A DNA stretch of 64,000 bases from Pedobacter helvus (GTDB taxonomy: Bacteria; Bacteroidota; Bacteroidia; Sphingobacteriales; Sphingobacteriaceae): NCBI RefSeq assembly GCF_005925325.1, contig NZ_SRMP01000001.1, positions 62,001-126,000 of the forward strand, given 5' to 3'. The position numbers and the translations under genes are program-made. The notes under the pieces were generated by a model. That model did no database searches and was not told the origin of the DNA. It was given only the letters and a program-made list of their open reading frames with translations. Of this stretch, positions 1 to 9,438 are shown piece by piece. Every line of letters starts with the position of its first letter. Within the stretch, counting starts at the first letter, position 1.

Positions 1-482
1 ACTTTCAGGTTTTTGTATTCCATTTCTACCTGTTGCAATGTTTTATCGCTGTTGGCTTTACTCGCATTCAATTCTTGCTGACGGGCGAGTTCTTTGCTGG
101 CAAAATTCAATCTGTTATGGATATTCAGGTAATCTTGTTGCAATTGGATGTACTGCGGATCTTCCATCACGGCAATAATTTGTCCCTTGCTTACCTGCGT
201 ACCTGGCAACATTTTAGTAGCTTTCAAATAACCACCCAAAGGGATGCTTACCGACACCAAGTTTTGTGGTGGCACATCAATTCTGCCTTGAAGTTTTAGC
301 GTTTCGTTGATCTCGCCAAAACCTACTTCTCCAGTTTTCAAATCTATATTTTTCGCTTGTTCGGCTGTTAGGCTTACTTCGTTCTCGTTAACGGGTGCTT
401 TGGGTTGTTCTTTTGGTTCATTGCTGTTGCAGGCAAAAGTTATAGTAACTGCCAAAGCTCCGATGTATAAATAGTACTTCAT
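1..482 (-). CDS. RND efflux periplasmic adaptor (CusB/CzcB-like), 3' part cut by window edge
   Basis: N-terminal 160 residues of a membrane-fusion adaptor that would link an inner-membrane RND pump to an outer-membrane channel. The start is an ATG followed by a lipoprotein signal with Cys at residue 18 (TFAC), so the mature protein is probably lipid-anchored. Next come a barrel-sandwich segment (SIPLGGYL, GQIIAVMED) and the start of a coiled-coil hairpin (YIQLQQDYLNIHNRL, ELARQQEL). Only two bases separate it from the stop of the upstream pump gene, so they are one operon. The rest of the gene lies outside the window. Family assignment is firm; the metal is not determined by this fragment. 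Confidence 0.88.
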   Translation of the reverse strand, partial: MKYYLYIGALAVTITFACNSNEPKEQPKAPVNENEVSLTAEQAKNIDLKTGEVGFGEINETLKLQGRIDVPPQNLVSVSIPLGGYLKATKMLPGTQVSKGQIIAVMEDPQYIQLQQDYLNIHNRLNFASKELARQQELNASKANSDKTLQQVEMEYKNLK

Positions 483-484
483 TT

Positions 485-3400
485 TTATTGCGCTAAAAGG
501 TAATTCAATTCTGTAATGCTTCTGTTTAATTGCTTAATGGCTTCGAAATAGCTCGCTTTCATTTCAATGGCTTCGTTGTTTAGCATGGTCCATTCCAGGT
601 AATTGATGGCTCCATTTTGCAACTGTTTGTTTAAGGTCGAAGTAATTTCATTGGCAGTTTTCAAGCCATCCTTCTCTAAACTTTCTACCAAATTCAATTG
701 TGCTTGGTATTGGGCATAGACCGATTTTAAACTGCTACTGATCTGCTTGCTGGCATTGGCCGTTTCCGACTTTCTATAGGCTTCATCGAGCTTGGCCGAT
801 TTAACCCTATTACGTTGCGAACCACCAAACAAAGGAATGTTCAAACCCAACTGAAACGACTGAAAACGATCACTCTTCGTAAACTTGATATCGTCCCTCA
901 AGGTAGTGTTATTATAACCCACGTTAAACTCTGGAAGCAATTTAGCTTGTTCCATTTTCGTGGTCGCTTCTGCCGTTTTTTCTTCTTGCTGTTGTAGTTT
1001 AATTAAGGGATGATTTGCCCAAGCAAGCGTATCTGCAAACATGGGCTTAGCTTTTAAACTCTCTGCCTGTGGTTTTAAAACCGCATTGGTGTTCAGCAAA
1101 AACGATAACTGTTGTTGCAATACCAATTCTTCAACCTCTAGGTTTCTCAATTTGGTGTTGAATTGTAAGATTTGGTTATCGGCGCTAGCCTTTTCCAATA
1201 GGCTACTTTCGCCAGTTCTTAACCTTAACTCTGCCAATTGTTTTAACTTCTTATAAGCACTATCAGCATCTAAGTACAATTTCTGCAGTTGTACTACCGC
1301 CAACAAATCATAAAAAACCTGCGTGGTGAGCTTGGTCAAATCAGCTTTGCTTAATTCTCTTTGTAATAGTGATGTTTTCCATTCTGCCAAGAATTTATCT
1401 TTTTGCCTTGCATACACATTCGGCAAGCTAAAACTTTGGTTTACGCTCAGTTTATTATCCATTAAATTACTATTGAACTTACCATATTCGCCACTAATGC
1501 TTAGCGGGGAAATAGTAGTTGCCGTTTTACTCAATTGCTTGCTATAATCGGCTTTAAGCTGAGCACTTTTTAAACTGATGTTGTTTTTGTACAAGCTATC
1601 CAAGGTTGCGCTTAAAGTAATTGTTTGTTGGGCATTGGCCGATGAAACGGCGAAACCTAACAGCACCAAAATCATAGTTGCAACCTTTGGCATCTTCTTT
1701 CTGCGCAACAAACCTTTTTCGAAACTCACATATAAAATTGGCAGAACAAACAGTGTTAGTAATGTCGCAATCATTAAACCTCCAATTACTACCGTAGCCA
1801 GCGGACGTTGCACCGAAGCACCTGCGCCATTGCTAATCGCCATTGGCAAGAAGCCTAAAGATGCCACAAAAGCAGTCATCAATACTGGTCTTAAACGCGT
1901 TTTTGTTCCTTTTAACACCACTTTTTTCATATCCTGTTCTCCTGTTTTTTTAATATTGTTAAACTCGGCCACCAATACAATTCCGTTGAGCACCGCAATA
2001 CCGAACAAAGCGATAAAACCTACGCCAGCACTGATACTGAAAGGCAATCCGCGAAGTGCCAATAAGAAAATACCGCCAATGGCCGACAAAGGAATGGCCG
2101 TGTAAATGAGCAAACCGTATTTAATGGAACCAAAGGCGAAGTACAACAGCAAGAAAATGAGGATCAATGAAACTGGAACAGCAATCATCAGCCTCGACTT
2201 TGCTTCGTTCAGGTTTTCGAAAGAGCCACCATAAGTAATAGTGTAACCCGTTGGCAACTTGATTTCGGCTTTTACTTTTTCCTGCAATTCGGTTACAATA
2301 CTTTCTACATCTCTCCCGCTTACGTTAAAGCCTACCAAAATTCTGCGTTTGGTATCTTCCCTTTGAATTTGACTTGGACTATTCACCAAAGCTACTTCTG
2401 CCACTTGCGAAAGCGGAATTTGGTTGCCATCTGGCGTAGGGATCAGCAGGTTTTGTACATCCTTAATGTCTCTACGTTTATCGTTTTGCAAACGAACCAC
2501 CAAGTCAAAACGCTTCTCTCCTTCAAATACCAAACCTGTACTTTGACCGGCAAAAGCGGTATTTACATTTCTATTGATATCGGCAATGTTCAGTCCGTAT
2601 TGCGCAATGGTTGCCCGATTATATTGGATCACAATCTGTGGCGTTCCAGTAATTTGTTCTACGTACATTTCCGTCGCACCATCTACCGTACGCACCAAAT
2701 TGCCCAGTTTTTTAGCGTAAAGTGCAAGCGTATCAAAATCCTCCCCAAAAATCTTACACACTACATCTTGTCTGGCACCGGTCATCAGTTCATTAAAACG
2801 CATTTGCACCGGAAACTGGAAACTCGTAGTTACTCCAGGAATTTCGCTTGATGCTTCGCCCATTTTTTCGGCTAGTTCATCAAAACTTTTAGCAGAAGTC
2901 CACTCGCTTTTAGGTTTGAGGTTGATGATCATATCGCCCATATCCATTGGCAAAGGTTCGGTGGGCACTTCGCTACTTCCAATTTTGGTAACGATGTTTT
3001 TCACCTCTGGAAATCTTTCTTTGAGGATGCCCGCTACTTTCTGTACATTTTCTATCGTGGTATTTAGGTTACTGCCCGAAAGCACCCTCGTTTCTACAGC
3101 AAAATCACCTTCTTCAATGGATGGAATAAACTCGCCACCCAAATTGGCTAAAATGACCACAGCGGCAACAAACAAACCAAGCACAATGGCAACCACAGTT
3201 TTAGGGAAACCTAATACTTTTTGCAACAAGCGCTCGTAGCGGTTTTCCACTTTGGCCATCGCCTTATCGGAAATATTAGGTTCCGATTTGATCTTCTTGC
3301 TCAAAAACAAGCTAGACATCATCGGGATGTAGGTAAGTGACAGAATAAATGCTCCCAATAATGCAAAAGCAACAGTTTGTGCCATTGGCTTAAACATTTT

Positions 3401-4822
3401 GCCTTCAATGCCTTGCAAACTAAAAATTGGCAGGTAAACAATCAGGATAATAATTTGCCCGAAAACGGCGCTGTTCATCATTTTAGATGAAGCACTTTTC
3501 ACTTCCAAATCCATCTGATCTTGTTTGAGGAAGTAAATACCGGCAAACTTTTTACTGTGCCCGAGTTGGTGCATCACCGCTTCTACGATGATTACCGCAC
3601 CATCTACAATCAACCCAAAATCTAAGGCTCCTAAGCTCATCAAGTTACCACTTACGCCAAAAATGTTCATCATGATAATGGCAAACAACATGGAAAGCGG
3701 AATAACCGACGCTACAATGAAACCCGCTCTAAGGTTACCCAAGAAAATCACCAACACAAAAACCACGATCAGCGCACCTTCTAGCAAGTTGGTTTCTACG
3801 GTCTTGATGGCATTGTTCACCATACTGGTTCGATCTAAGAAAGGCACGATCTCCACACCTTCGGGTAAGGTTTCAGCAATCTGTTCAATTTTAGCTTTGA
3901 TGTTGTCGATCACCACATTGCTATTAGCACCTTTTAGCATCATCACAATGGCACCAGAAACCTCACCTTCGTTGTTAAAAGTTAAAGCGCCGTATCTGGT
4001 GGCAGCACCGATTTCTACATTGGCCACGTCTCTAATTAATAATGGTGTAGAGTTTTCGCTGGTACGCACCACTACATTTTCGATGTCTTCCTTCGTGCCA
4101 ATCAAACCTTCGCTTCTAATGTAAAGCACGGAAGCTTGTTTTTCGATATAAGCACCGCCGGTGTTTTGGTTATTGTTTTCTAAGGCATCAAAAATTTCTG
4201 CAATGGTTACTTTGTTCGCCACCAATTTATTTGGATCGATGGTTACTTGGTACTGCTTCAACTTACCACCAAAACTGCTCACTTCGGCTACGCCTTTAAC
4301 ACCAAGCAATTGTCGCCTTACTACCCAATCTTGTATGGTGCGTAGTTCGGTAATGTCGTATCGTTTTTCGTAGCCTTTTTTTGGCTTAACTGCGTATTGG
4401 TAAATCTCGCCCAAGCCTGTAGAAATTGGTCCCATTTCGGGTTTCCCAATTCCTTTCGGGATTTGTTCTTGCACCACGAGCAAACGCTCCGCTACCTGCT
4501 GACGAGCCCAATACACATCAACATCGTCGTTAAAAACCAAGGTCACTAGAGAAAGTCCAAAGCGACTATAACTTCTAATTTCTTTAATGCCAGCGATATT
4601 GCTATTGGCCTGTTCCACCGGGAATGTAACCAATCTTTCGATATCGGTAGCACCGTAAGAAGGCGCTGTGGTAATAATTTGCACCTGATTATTTGTGATG
4701 TCGGGTACGGCATCAATCGGTAATTTGGTAAGCTCGAAGCTACCATATATGATTAGGGCGATAGTAAATAGCCCTACAATGAGTTTGTTTTTGATGGCAA
4801 ACTCAATTATTTTATTCAGCAT
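485..4822 (-). CDS. CzcA-type heavy-metal RND pump fused to a TolC-like outer-membrane channel
   Basis: A 1445-residue fusion; RND pumps alone are about 1040 residues. Residues 1 to about 1040 are a heavy-metal RND transporter with 12 expected membrane segments. The TM4 motif DFGLIVDGAVIIVEA carries the acidic proton-relay residues typical of the Zn/Co/Cd/Ni branch (DFGxxxDGA), not of the Cu/Ag CusA branch. A new signal-peptide-like segment starts at Met1044 (MPKVATMILVLLGF), ends in SSANA around residue 1064, and is followed by a TolC-type helical domain (QTITLSATLDSLYKNNISLK onward, about 380 residues). Such fusions occur widely in Bacteroidetes. The internal signal may let the channel part be cleaved and sent to the outer membrane; that is inference. 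First or second gene of the metal-efflux operon. Confidence 0.93.
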   Translation of the reverse strand: MLNKIIEFAIKNKLIVGLFTIALIIYGSFELTKLPIDAVPDITNNQVQIITTAPSYGATDIERLVTFPVEQANSNIAGIKEIRSYSRFGLSLVTLVFNDDVDVYWARQQVAERLLVVQEQIPKGIGKPEMGPISTGLGEIYQYAVKPKKGYEKRYDITELRTIQDWVVRRQLLGVKGVAEVSSFGGKLKQYQVTIDPNKLVANKVTIAEIFDALENNNQNTGGAYIEKQASVLYIRSEGLIGTKEDIENVVVRTSENSTPLLIRDVANVEIGAATRYGALTFNNEGEVSGAIVMMLKGANSNVVIDNIKAKIEQIAETLPEGVEIVPFLDRTSMVNNAIKTVETNLLEGALIVVFVLVIFLGNLRAGFIVASVIPLSMLFAIIMMNIFGVSGNLMSLGALDFGLIVDGAVIIVEAVMHQLGHSKKFAGIYFLKQDQMDLEVKSASSKMMNSAVFGQIIILIVYLPIFSLQGIEGKMFKPMAQTVAFALLGAFILSLTYIPMMSSLFLSKKIKSEPNISDKAMAKVENRYERLLQKVLGFPKTVVAIVLGLFVAAVVILANLGGEFIPSIEEGDFAVETRVLSGSNLNTTIENVQKVAGILKERFPEVKNIVTKIGSSEVPTEPLPMDMGDMIINLKPKSEWTSAKSFDELAEKMGEASSEIPGVTTSFQFPVQMRFNELMTGARQDVVCKIFGEDFDTLALYAKKLGNLVRTVDGATEMYVEQITGTPQIVIQYNRATIAQYGLNIADINRNVNTAFAGQSTGLVFEGEKRFDLVVRLQNDKRRDIKDVQNLLIPTPDGNQIPLSQVAEVALVNSPSQIQREDTKRRILVGFNVSGRDVESIVTELQEKVKAEIKLPTGYTITYGGSFENLNEAKSRLMIAVPVSLILIFLLLYFAFGSIKYGLLIYTAIPLSAIGGIFLLALRGLPFSISAGVGFIALFGIAVLNGIVLVAEFNNIKKTGEQDMKKVVLKGTKTRLRPVLMTAFVASLGFLPMAISNGAGASVQRPLATVVIGGLMIATLLTLFVLPILYVSFEKGLLRRKKMPKVATMILVLLGFAVSSANAQQTITLSATLDSLYKNNISLKSAQLKADYSKQLSKTATTISPLSISGEYGKFNSNLMDNKLSVNQSFSLPNVYARQKDKFLAEWKTSLLQRELSKADLTKLTTQVFYDLLAVVQLQKLYLDADSAYKKLKQLAELRLRTGESSLLEKASADNQILQFNTKLRNLEVEELVLQQQLSFLLNTNAVLKPQAESLKAKPMFADTLAWANHPLIKLQQQEEKTAEATTKMEQAKLLPEFNVGYNNTTLRDDIKFTKSDRFQSFQLGLNIPLFGGSQRNRVKSAKLDEAYRKSETANASKQISSSLKSVYAQYQAQLNLVESLEKDGLKTANEITSTLNKQLQNGAINYLEWTMLNNEAIEMKASYFEAIKQLNRSITELNYLLAQ

Positions 4823-4860
4823 GAAAAAATGGGATTTCGTTTCTAAATAGCCTTAATACA

Positions 4861-4910
4861 CGTCATACTGTCCCGTATGTTCGGGATCAGCATCCGCATA
4901 GCAAGCAGTA
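4861..4910. repeat. Short palindromic intergenic repeat between efflux genes
   Basis: The gap between the pump gene and the upstream lipoprotein gene contains TCCCG (4871-4875) and CGGGA (4882-4886) as a hairpin, preceded by CGTCATACTG and followed by GATCAGCATC. The layout resembles the CGTCATGCTG-type intergenic palindromes common in Bacteroidetes genomes. It might act as a processing or partial termination site inside the operon, but no T-run follows. Confidence 0.5.
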
Positions 4911-4931
4911 AATAGTTATAAAACTCTATAT

Positions 4932-5324
4932 TTAAGAAACGATTTTTGGCGGTTGCCAAATTTTTCCGGCAAAGGCCGAATTAGGAATATGATCGTTATT
5001 GATCAGTATTTTTTGTTTGGGTAGAATTTGATAAACTTTTTTAGGGATCACGTCAAAAGAAGGTGGCAAAGCCGGACTAATCACGCTACTGGCAAAAAGC
5101 TCATGCGTTTTAAACGGCAGTTGATTGTCCCTTTCTTCATCGTTATCGGTATGAGGTACATCGTTGTAATGATGCTCCAAGTAAGCTAAAAAAGTGATTT
5201 TAGCATCCAAACTTTTATGCTCAAAGTAATGCTGAAAAAGCACAGGTACCTTAGTAAGCTCGTGTAGTTCGGTACACGAAAGCAAATAGAAGCTTAGAAG
5301 TAATATGTGTAATGCTTTTTTCAA
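4932..5324 (-). CDS. Small lipoprotein associated with metal efflux operon, unknown function
   Basis: A 130-residue protein with a lipoprotein signal (FYLLSC, Cys17). The start codon must be TTG: no ATG lies ahead of the signal peptide in frame, and starting later would lose it. The mature part has a cluster of His and acidic residues (YLEHHYNDVPHTDNDEERD, around residues 48-68), suitable for metal binding. It lies directly upstream of, and on the same strand as, the RND pump, so I infer a periplasmic metal-sensing or metal-binding accessory. I do not recognise a named family. Confidence 0.68.
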   Translation of the reverse strand: MKKALHILLLSFYLLSCTELHELTKVPVLFQHYFEHKSLDAKITFLAYLEHHYNDVPHTDNDEERDNQLPFKTHELFASSVISPALPPSFDVIPKKVYQILPKQKILINNDHIPNSAFAGKIWQPPKIVS

Positions 5325-5329
5325 CGTTT

Positions 5330-5359
5330 CAAAAGTAGTTAAATTAGCTAAAAAAGCAA
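5330..5359 (-). promoter_or_regulatory. Bacteroidetes-type promoter of the metal-efflux operon
   Basis: On the minus strand TTG (5359-5357), 19 bases, then TACTTTTG (5337-5330) fits the TTTG/TAnnTTTG promoter of Bacteroidetes. The last G of the box is only six bases from the TTG start codon at 5324, so the transcript would have almost no leader. Confidence 0.5.
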
Positions 5360-5530
5360 TTTGCGAAAGTCAAATGTTACAAAGAAGTGAGTTATTTTCT
5401 GATAAGTAATAAATCAATCCGGATATAAAGAATGTTAAAAAACTCAGTGCCCATAAATCATTAACCAGTTAATTTTGCGGTTAAGTAAACAACTAAAAAG
5501 CCAAATAACGAACAAACAAATAAAAAAAAC

Positions 5531-5538
5531 TATTTTTG
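5531..5538 (+). promoter_or_regulatory. -7 box TATTTTTG of the DUF3822-rsmD unit
   Basis: TATTTTTG matches TAnnTTTG and ends seven bases before the ATG at 5546, so a very short or absent 5' leader is predicted. No clear TTTG lies about 20 bases upstream, which lowers confidence. Confidence 0.4.
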
Positions 5539-5545
5539 TTGGTAG

Positions 5546-6370
5546 ATGAGCAAAAACAGCATTTTATTAATTGATCCGAACTTCGAACCTGCAAACAGCA
5601 CGAATTTAAGCTTGTTGGTTAAGATAGGTGCCGATACCTTTTCTTACGCTATCATTGATAGCGAACGCAAATTTGTTCATGCTGTTTACGACGAACAAGA
5701 ATGCGAAAGCGGCTACGAAAAGTTAAAGGAACGCCTAAAATCTGACGCTTATTTGAAACTCTCGTACCAAAACGTGAAAATCGCTGCAAATACACAAAAC
5801 ATCGTTTTTGTACCTCAAGAGTTATTTAATGAAGCTGAGGTGGCACTTTACACCAAGTTTTTTGCAGACATGGATTCTTCAAATGTGTATGTTCAACCTA
5901 GTTGGCAACAAACTATTCACACGATCTTTTCCTTACCTCAATCGTTAGAGAAAGTGATCAATGAAAATTGGAATCATAGCACCAAGCTTCAAGAAAATGC
6001 TGGTCTTTTTGAATTAGCTCAACAGGTCACAAGCGACAGCATTCTCGTAGACTTTACCGTAGGCTCTTTTCAATTATTCTACATTAGCGGCGGAAAGATT
6101 GCTTTTACGCAGCACTATCAGTTTGAGGATGTAGAAGAACTTACCTATTACATATTACTTATCGTTAACCAGCTAAATATCGATGCTAGACATATACTGG
6201 TGAAAACTTGCGGAATTATACACGAAGGGGACGATAAATGGAACATGCTAACTCAATACTTTAATAGTGTAGCTTTATTAGAAAATTCTTCTGATTTGGA
6301 TACCACCATTTTAGATGATATGCCGGCTCATTATTACACCAGTTTACTTTCATTACAACAATGCGGATAG
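5546..6370 (+). CDS. DUF3822 family protein
   Basis: A 274-residue protein of the DUF3822 family found in Bacteroidetes, typically just before rsmD and coaD as here. The fold is thought to resemble actin-like ATPases; I cannot identify catalytic residues by eye. It starts MSKNSILLIDPNFE and has no signal peptide or membrane segment, so it is cytoplasmic. Its last ten bases overlap the rsmD start (6361), indicating translational coupling. A role linked to rRNA modification or CoA synthesis is only suggested by synteny. Confidence 0.82.
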   Translation: MSKNSILLIDPNFEPANSTNLSLLVKIGADTFSYAIIDSERKFVHAVYDEQECESGYEKLKERLKSDAYLKLSYQNVKIAANTQNIVFVPQELFNEAEVALYTKFFADMDSSNVYVQPSWQQTIHTIFSLPQSLEKVINENWNHSTKLQENAGLFELAQQVTSDSILVDFTVGSFQLFYISGGKIAFTQHYQFEDVEELTYYILLIVNQLNIDARHILVKTCGIIHEGDDKWNMLTQYFNSVALLENSSDLDTTILDDMPAHYYTSLLSLQQCG

Positions 6371-6894
6371 TTGGTGGTAGATTAAAAGGCATACAGTTTC
6401 ATGCTCCTGCGAAACTTCCAGTTAGGCCAACTACAGATATGGCCAAAGAAGCATTATTCAATATATTACTAAATAGTTACGATTTTGACGAATGCAAAAT
6501 ACTCGATCTGTTTACTGGAACCGGAAATATCAGTATTGAGTTTGCTTCTCGTGATGCACAAAGTATTACTTCTGTAGATAAGCATCCAGCTTGCGTAGCC
6601 TGGTTAAAATCTGTAAAGGAGAAGCATCAGTTAAATACAATAGCTATTCGCAAAGCAGATGTGTTCAAATTCTTAGCGCAAAGCACAGAAAAATACGATA
6701 TCATTTTTGCCGATCCGCCTTACGATTTGCCTAATATTCCTTTGCTACCTCAATTGGTACATCAACATCAGTTACTTAACGAAAATGGAGTTTTGGTAGT
6801 AGAACATCCATCTATGTTAAAGTTAGACCAACAACCGGGATATACCGAAACCAGAAAATACGGCTATTCATCGTTCAGTTTTTTTAAATCTTAG
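6361..6894 (+). CDS. rsmD: 16S rRNA (guanine(966)-N2)-methyltransferase
   Basis: RsmD-type SAM-dependent methyltransferase, 177 residues, the usual length. It methylates G966 of 16S rRNA in the assembled 30S particle. Visible motifs are MRIVGGRLKG at the N-terminus, VRPTTDMAKEALFNIL, the SAM-binding loop DLFTGTGN (49-56) and the catalytic DPPY (118-121). The start overlaps the end of the DUF3822 gene by ten bases. Assignment is confident from the paired motifs. Confidence 0.93.
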   Translation: MRIVGGRLKGIQFHAPAKLPVRPTTDMAKEALFNILLNSYDFDECKILDLFTGTGNISIEFASRDAQSITSVDKHPACVAWLKSVKEKHQLNTIAIRKADVFKFLAQSTEKYDIIFADPPYDLPNIPLLPQLVHQHQLLNENGVLVVEHPSMLKLDQQPGYTETRKYGYSSFSFFKS

Positions 6895-6961
6895 CGTAAC
6901 CGGTTAGGAACCAGGTTTCAGTTAAACAAATAACAAATTCAACAGTTAACCAAATCTAATC

Positions 6962-7423
6962 ATGAAAATCGCCTTATTTCCTGGCTCATTTGACCCAATT
7001 ACCATTGCCCATGTGGATATCGTAAAACGATCGTTGCCTTTGTTTGATAAAATTGTAGTTGGCATTGGACTAAACAGCTCTAAACAAAACTTTTTATCTG
7101 CTGAGAAAAGAGAAGAAATTGTAAAAAGTATCTTTGCCGGCGATACAAATGTAGACATACAAACCTACCAAGGTTTAACCATCGATTTCGCTAAAAAAAT
7201 AGGTGCTACTTATATGGTTAGAGGCATCCGCTCTGCTTCAGATTTTGAGTACGAAAGAGCCATTGCGCAAATTAACAAAAGCATGATGCCTGATGTAGAA
7301 ACCATCATTCTGTTAAGCAGACCTGAATATTCGGCAATTAGCTCTACTATTGTGAGAGATATATTGAGAAATAATGGGGATGTAAGTCAGTTTGTGCCCA
7401 AAGAAGCTTTAAAGTTCCTTTAG
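6962..7423 (+). CDS. coaD: Pantetheine-phosphate adenylyltransferase
   Basis: Fourth step of coenzyme A synthesis: ATP plus 4'-phosphopantetheine gives dephospho-CoA. 153 residues, full length. The nucleotidyltransferase signature PGSFDPITIAH (7-17) contains the T/HxGH-type site, here written TIAH, and the substrate-binding VRGIRSASDFEYE (86-98) and SSTIVRDI are present. Follows rsmD by 67 bases. Its stop abuts the stop of the convergent gene at 7424 with no spacer. Confidence 0.95.
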   Translation: MKIALFPGSFDPITIAHVDIVKRSLPLFDKIVVGIGLNSSKQNFLSAEKREEIVKSIFAGDTNVDIQTYQGLTIDFAKKIGATYMVRGIRSASDFEYERAIAQINKSMMPDVETIILLSRPEYSAISSTIVRDILRNNGDVSQFVPKEALKFL

Positions 7424-7861
7424 TTATTGCAATAAGTAAATCCTATTGCTAGCGCCAGACGTTGCAGTTGTTACCAACACATATTTAAATTGACTTTTAT
7501 TTTCTTCTACTACGGTATATTTTACGCCATCAATTACCAACTCCTTAGTTTCTTTATTGAAACTATAATTAAGTGTTTTACTAGTTCCAGTGTCGTCATC
7601 GCATTTTTTGGCACCAAAAACTCTTACCACTGTACCGTCGGCTTTAAACGTGAAAGTATCGTCTTTTTCACATTCTAAAACTGCATAATAGGCGTTATTG
7701 CCACTTGGATTAGTATGTGTATTTAAATCAGTTAATCCAAATTTCCATGCTTTAGATGTGATGATATCTATCATTTCTTCGTTTTCATCTTTCTTGCACG
7801 CCAATACGAGCACAAATAAAAACAATACAGATAGGGCTAAAACTCGACTTTGTTTTTTCAT
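7424..7861 (-). CDS. Lipocalin-like lipoprotein, unknown function
   Basis: 145 residues with a lipoprotein signal ending LVLAC (Cys22) followed by KKDENEE. The body (SKAWKFGLTDLNTHTNP, DDTFTFKADGTVVRVFGAKKC, LNYSFNKETKELVIDG) has the strand pattern of small lipocalin-like Bacteroidetes lipoproteins. Single gene, convergent with coaD. Specific ligand unknown. Confidence 0.65.
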   Translation of the reverse strand: MKKQSRVLALSVLFLFVLVLACKKDENEEMIDIITSKAWKFGLTDLNTHTNPSGNNAYYAVLECEKDDTFTFKADGTVVRVFGAKKCDDDTGTSKTLNYSFNKETKELVIDGVKYTVVEENKSQFKYVLVTTATSGASNRIYLLQ

Positions 7862-8029
7862 ACGATTATAACGTTCAAAATTACAATTTTATTGAATAAA
7901 TACTCAGAAGAAAAACAATCGACAACCAACTTGCAAACAAAGACTTTAAACTATTTTATTTTTTCTCAAAATCTTATGTAACGTTTTTCAATAACTGATA
8001 CTAATGGAATAAATTTAAACATAAACGTC

Positions 8030-8914
8030 ATGAGACCATCCATTAAAAGCACATCGTCAAGCACATTCAAATTAGCCTTATTAATTATTGGACTTTTTGT
8101 TGTAATCCATAACGCTTCTGCTCAAAAATCAAACTCTTCTCTATTATGGAAAATAGAAGGCAAAGAATTACAAAAACCTTCTTATCTGTTCGGCACCAAC
8201 CACATGCTCTGCGAAAGCGACTACCGTATGCCACAAAAGGTAAAAGATGCCATGCAAGCTACTGACCAAGCTTATCTAGAAATTAACTTGGGCGATCCTA
8301 ATGTGACAGCCGAAATGCAAAAGCACATGGCTGCGTCGCAACCTTTAAGCACTTCTGTAAGCAAAGAGGACGCCGTTTATATAGACTCGCTATTAAAACT
8401 CAAACTGAAAGTAGGTCTGCAACAAGTAGATAATTTAAAACCATTACTGATTGTGAGCTCCTTAATGCAAACCTCGTTACCATGTAAGGTAATTAGCTTT
8501 GAAAGCGAAATAGTGAAAGTAAGTAAAGCAGCTAATAAAGAAGTGAAAGGATTATCGAGCGTAGAGGAACAATACTCATTCTTAGATAAAATTTTTAAAC
8601 CAAAAGATTTCGTACCTTATTTAAAAATGTGGACCGACGAAGAATTGAAGAAAAGTTTCAACACCATAAAGACAGCATATCTAGCAGAGGATCTAGCTAC
8701 GATTGATAGTTTAATGGCCGCTTTCTATACGTCAGATCCTGAAGGATACCACAATTTACTTCCGATGCGTAACCATTTATGGGCAGATAGAATTCCAACT
8801 ATCATTAAAGAAAAACCAACTTTTTTCGCTGTAGGTTGTGGACATTTACAAGGCAAAGAGGGAATGATTGCGCTATTACAAGCAAAAGGTTATAAAGTTA
8901 CTCCTGTAAAATAA
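8030..8914 (+). CDS. TraB/GumN family protein
   Basis: 294 residues, signal peptide ending HNASAQ (about residue 32), hence exported. It carries the hallmark GTNHMLC (GTxH) near residue 56 and the C-terminal AVGCGHLQGKEGMIALLQ (GxxHL), both proposed active-site elements of TraB/GumN (TIKI-like metalloprotease superfamily). Followed after 20 bases by the ECF sigma factor gene, so probably cotranscribed. Actual substrate unknown in bacteria. Confidence 0.85.
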   Translation: MRPSIKSTSSSTFKLALLIIGLFVVIHNASAQKSNSSLLWKIEGKELQKPSYLFGTNHMLCESDYRMPQKVKDAMQATDQAYLEINLGDPNVTAEMQKHMAASQPLSTSVSKEDAVYIDSLLKLKLKVGLQQVDNLKPLLIVSSLMQTSLPCKVISFESEIVKVSKAANKEVKGLSSVEEQYSFLDKIFKPKDFVPYLKMWTDEELKKSFNTIKTAYLAEDLATIDSLMAAFYTSDPEGYHNLLPMRNHLWADRIPTIIKEKPTFFAVGCGHLQGKEGMIALLQAKGYKVTPVK

Positions 8915-8934
8915 CAAAACTACCTCATCATCAA

Positions 8935-9438
8935 ATGCGCTATACTCAAGAAGAATTTTTGCGGCAAATCAACGAGAACAAAGGCATTATCCATAAGGTA
9001 ACTAAAATGTACATGGATAATGTTTTAGACCAAGAAGATTTGTTTCAAGAGATCGTAATGCAGCTCTGGAAAGCTTATCCTTCTTTTAAAGGAACGAGTA
9101 AATTCTCTACTTGGATGTACAGAGTAGCTTTAAACACGGCAATAGTTTTTTTCAAAAAAGACAATAGAAAAGTAGATAAAACCTCTCTCAACGAGCAAAT
9201 AGACATTGCAGACACCAGTGAAAGTACTGATAAAGAAGAAAAGTTGGCTTACCTGTACAAAGCAGTACAAGAGCTTAATCAAATCGAAAAGGCATTGATT
9301 TTTCTCTTCTTAGAAAACCAATCGCATAAAGAGATTGCGCAAAATTTAGGTATTACAGAGATTAATGCCAGAGTTAAATTAAATAGAACCAAAGAAAAAC
9401 TACATCAAATCATTAAAAATAACGGCTATGAATTTTGA
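8935..9438 (+). CDS. ECF-type RNA polymerase sigma factor
   Basis: 167 residues, typical ECF length. Region 2 reads LDQEDLFQEIVMQLWKAYPS and FSTWMYRVALNTA (residues about 30-70); region 4 reads LNQIEKALIFLFLEN then HKEIAQNLGITEINARVKLN (about 110-155). It would direct polymerase to a stress-related regulon. It overlaps the following membrane-protein gene by 11 bases, the arrangement usual for a sigma/anti-sigma pair. The target promoter cannot be read here. Confidence 0.9.
   Translation: MRYTQEEFLRQINENKGIIHKVTKMYMDNVLDQEDLFQEIVMQLWKAYPSFKGTSKFSTWMYRVALNTAIVFFKKDNRKVDKTSLNEQIDIADTSESTDKEEKLAYLYKAVQELNQIEKALIFLFLENQSHKEIAQNLGITEINARVKLNRTKEKLHQIIKNNGYEF

Noticed and set aside
1578..2105. Several plus-strand frames antisense to the RND fusion (for example 1578-2105, 3588-4124)
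   Set aside because: They overlap a clear transporter coding sequence and show no domain; antisense shadows.
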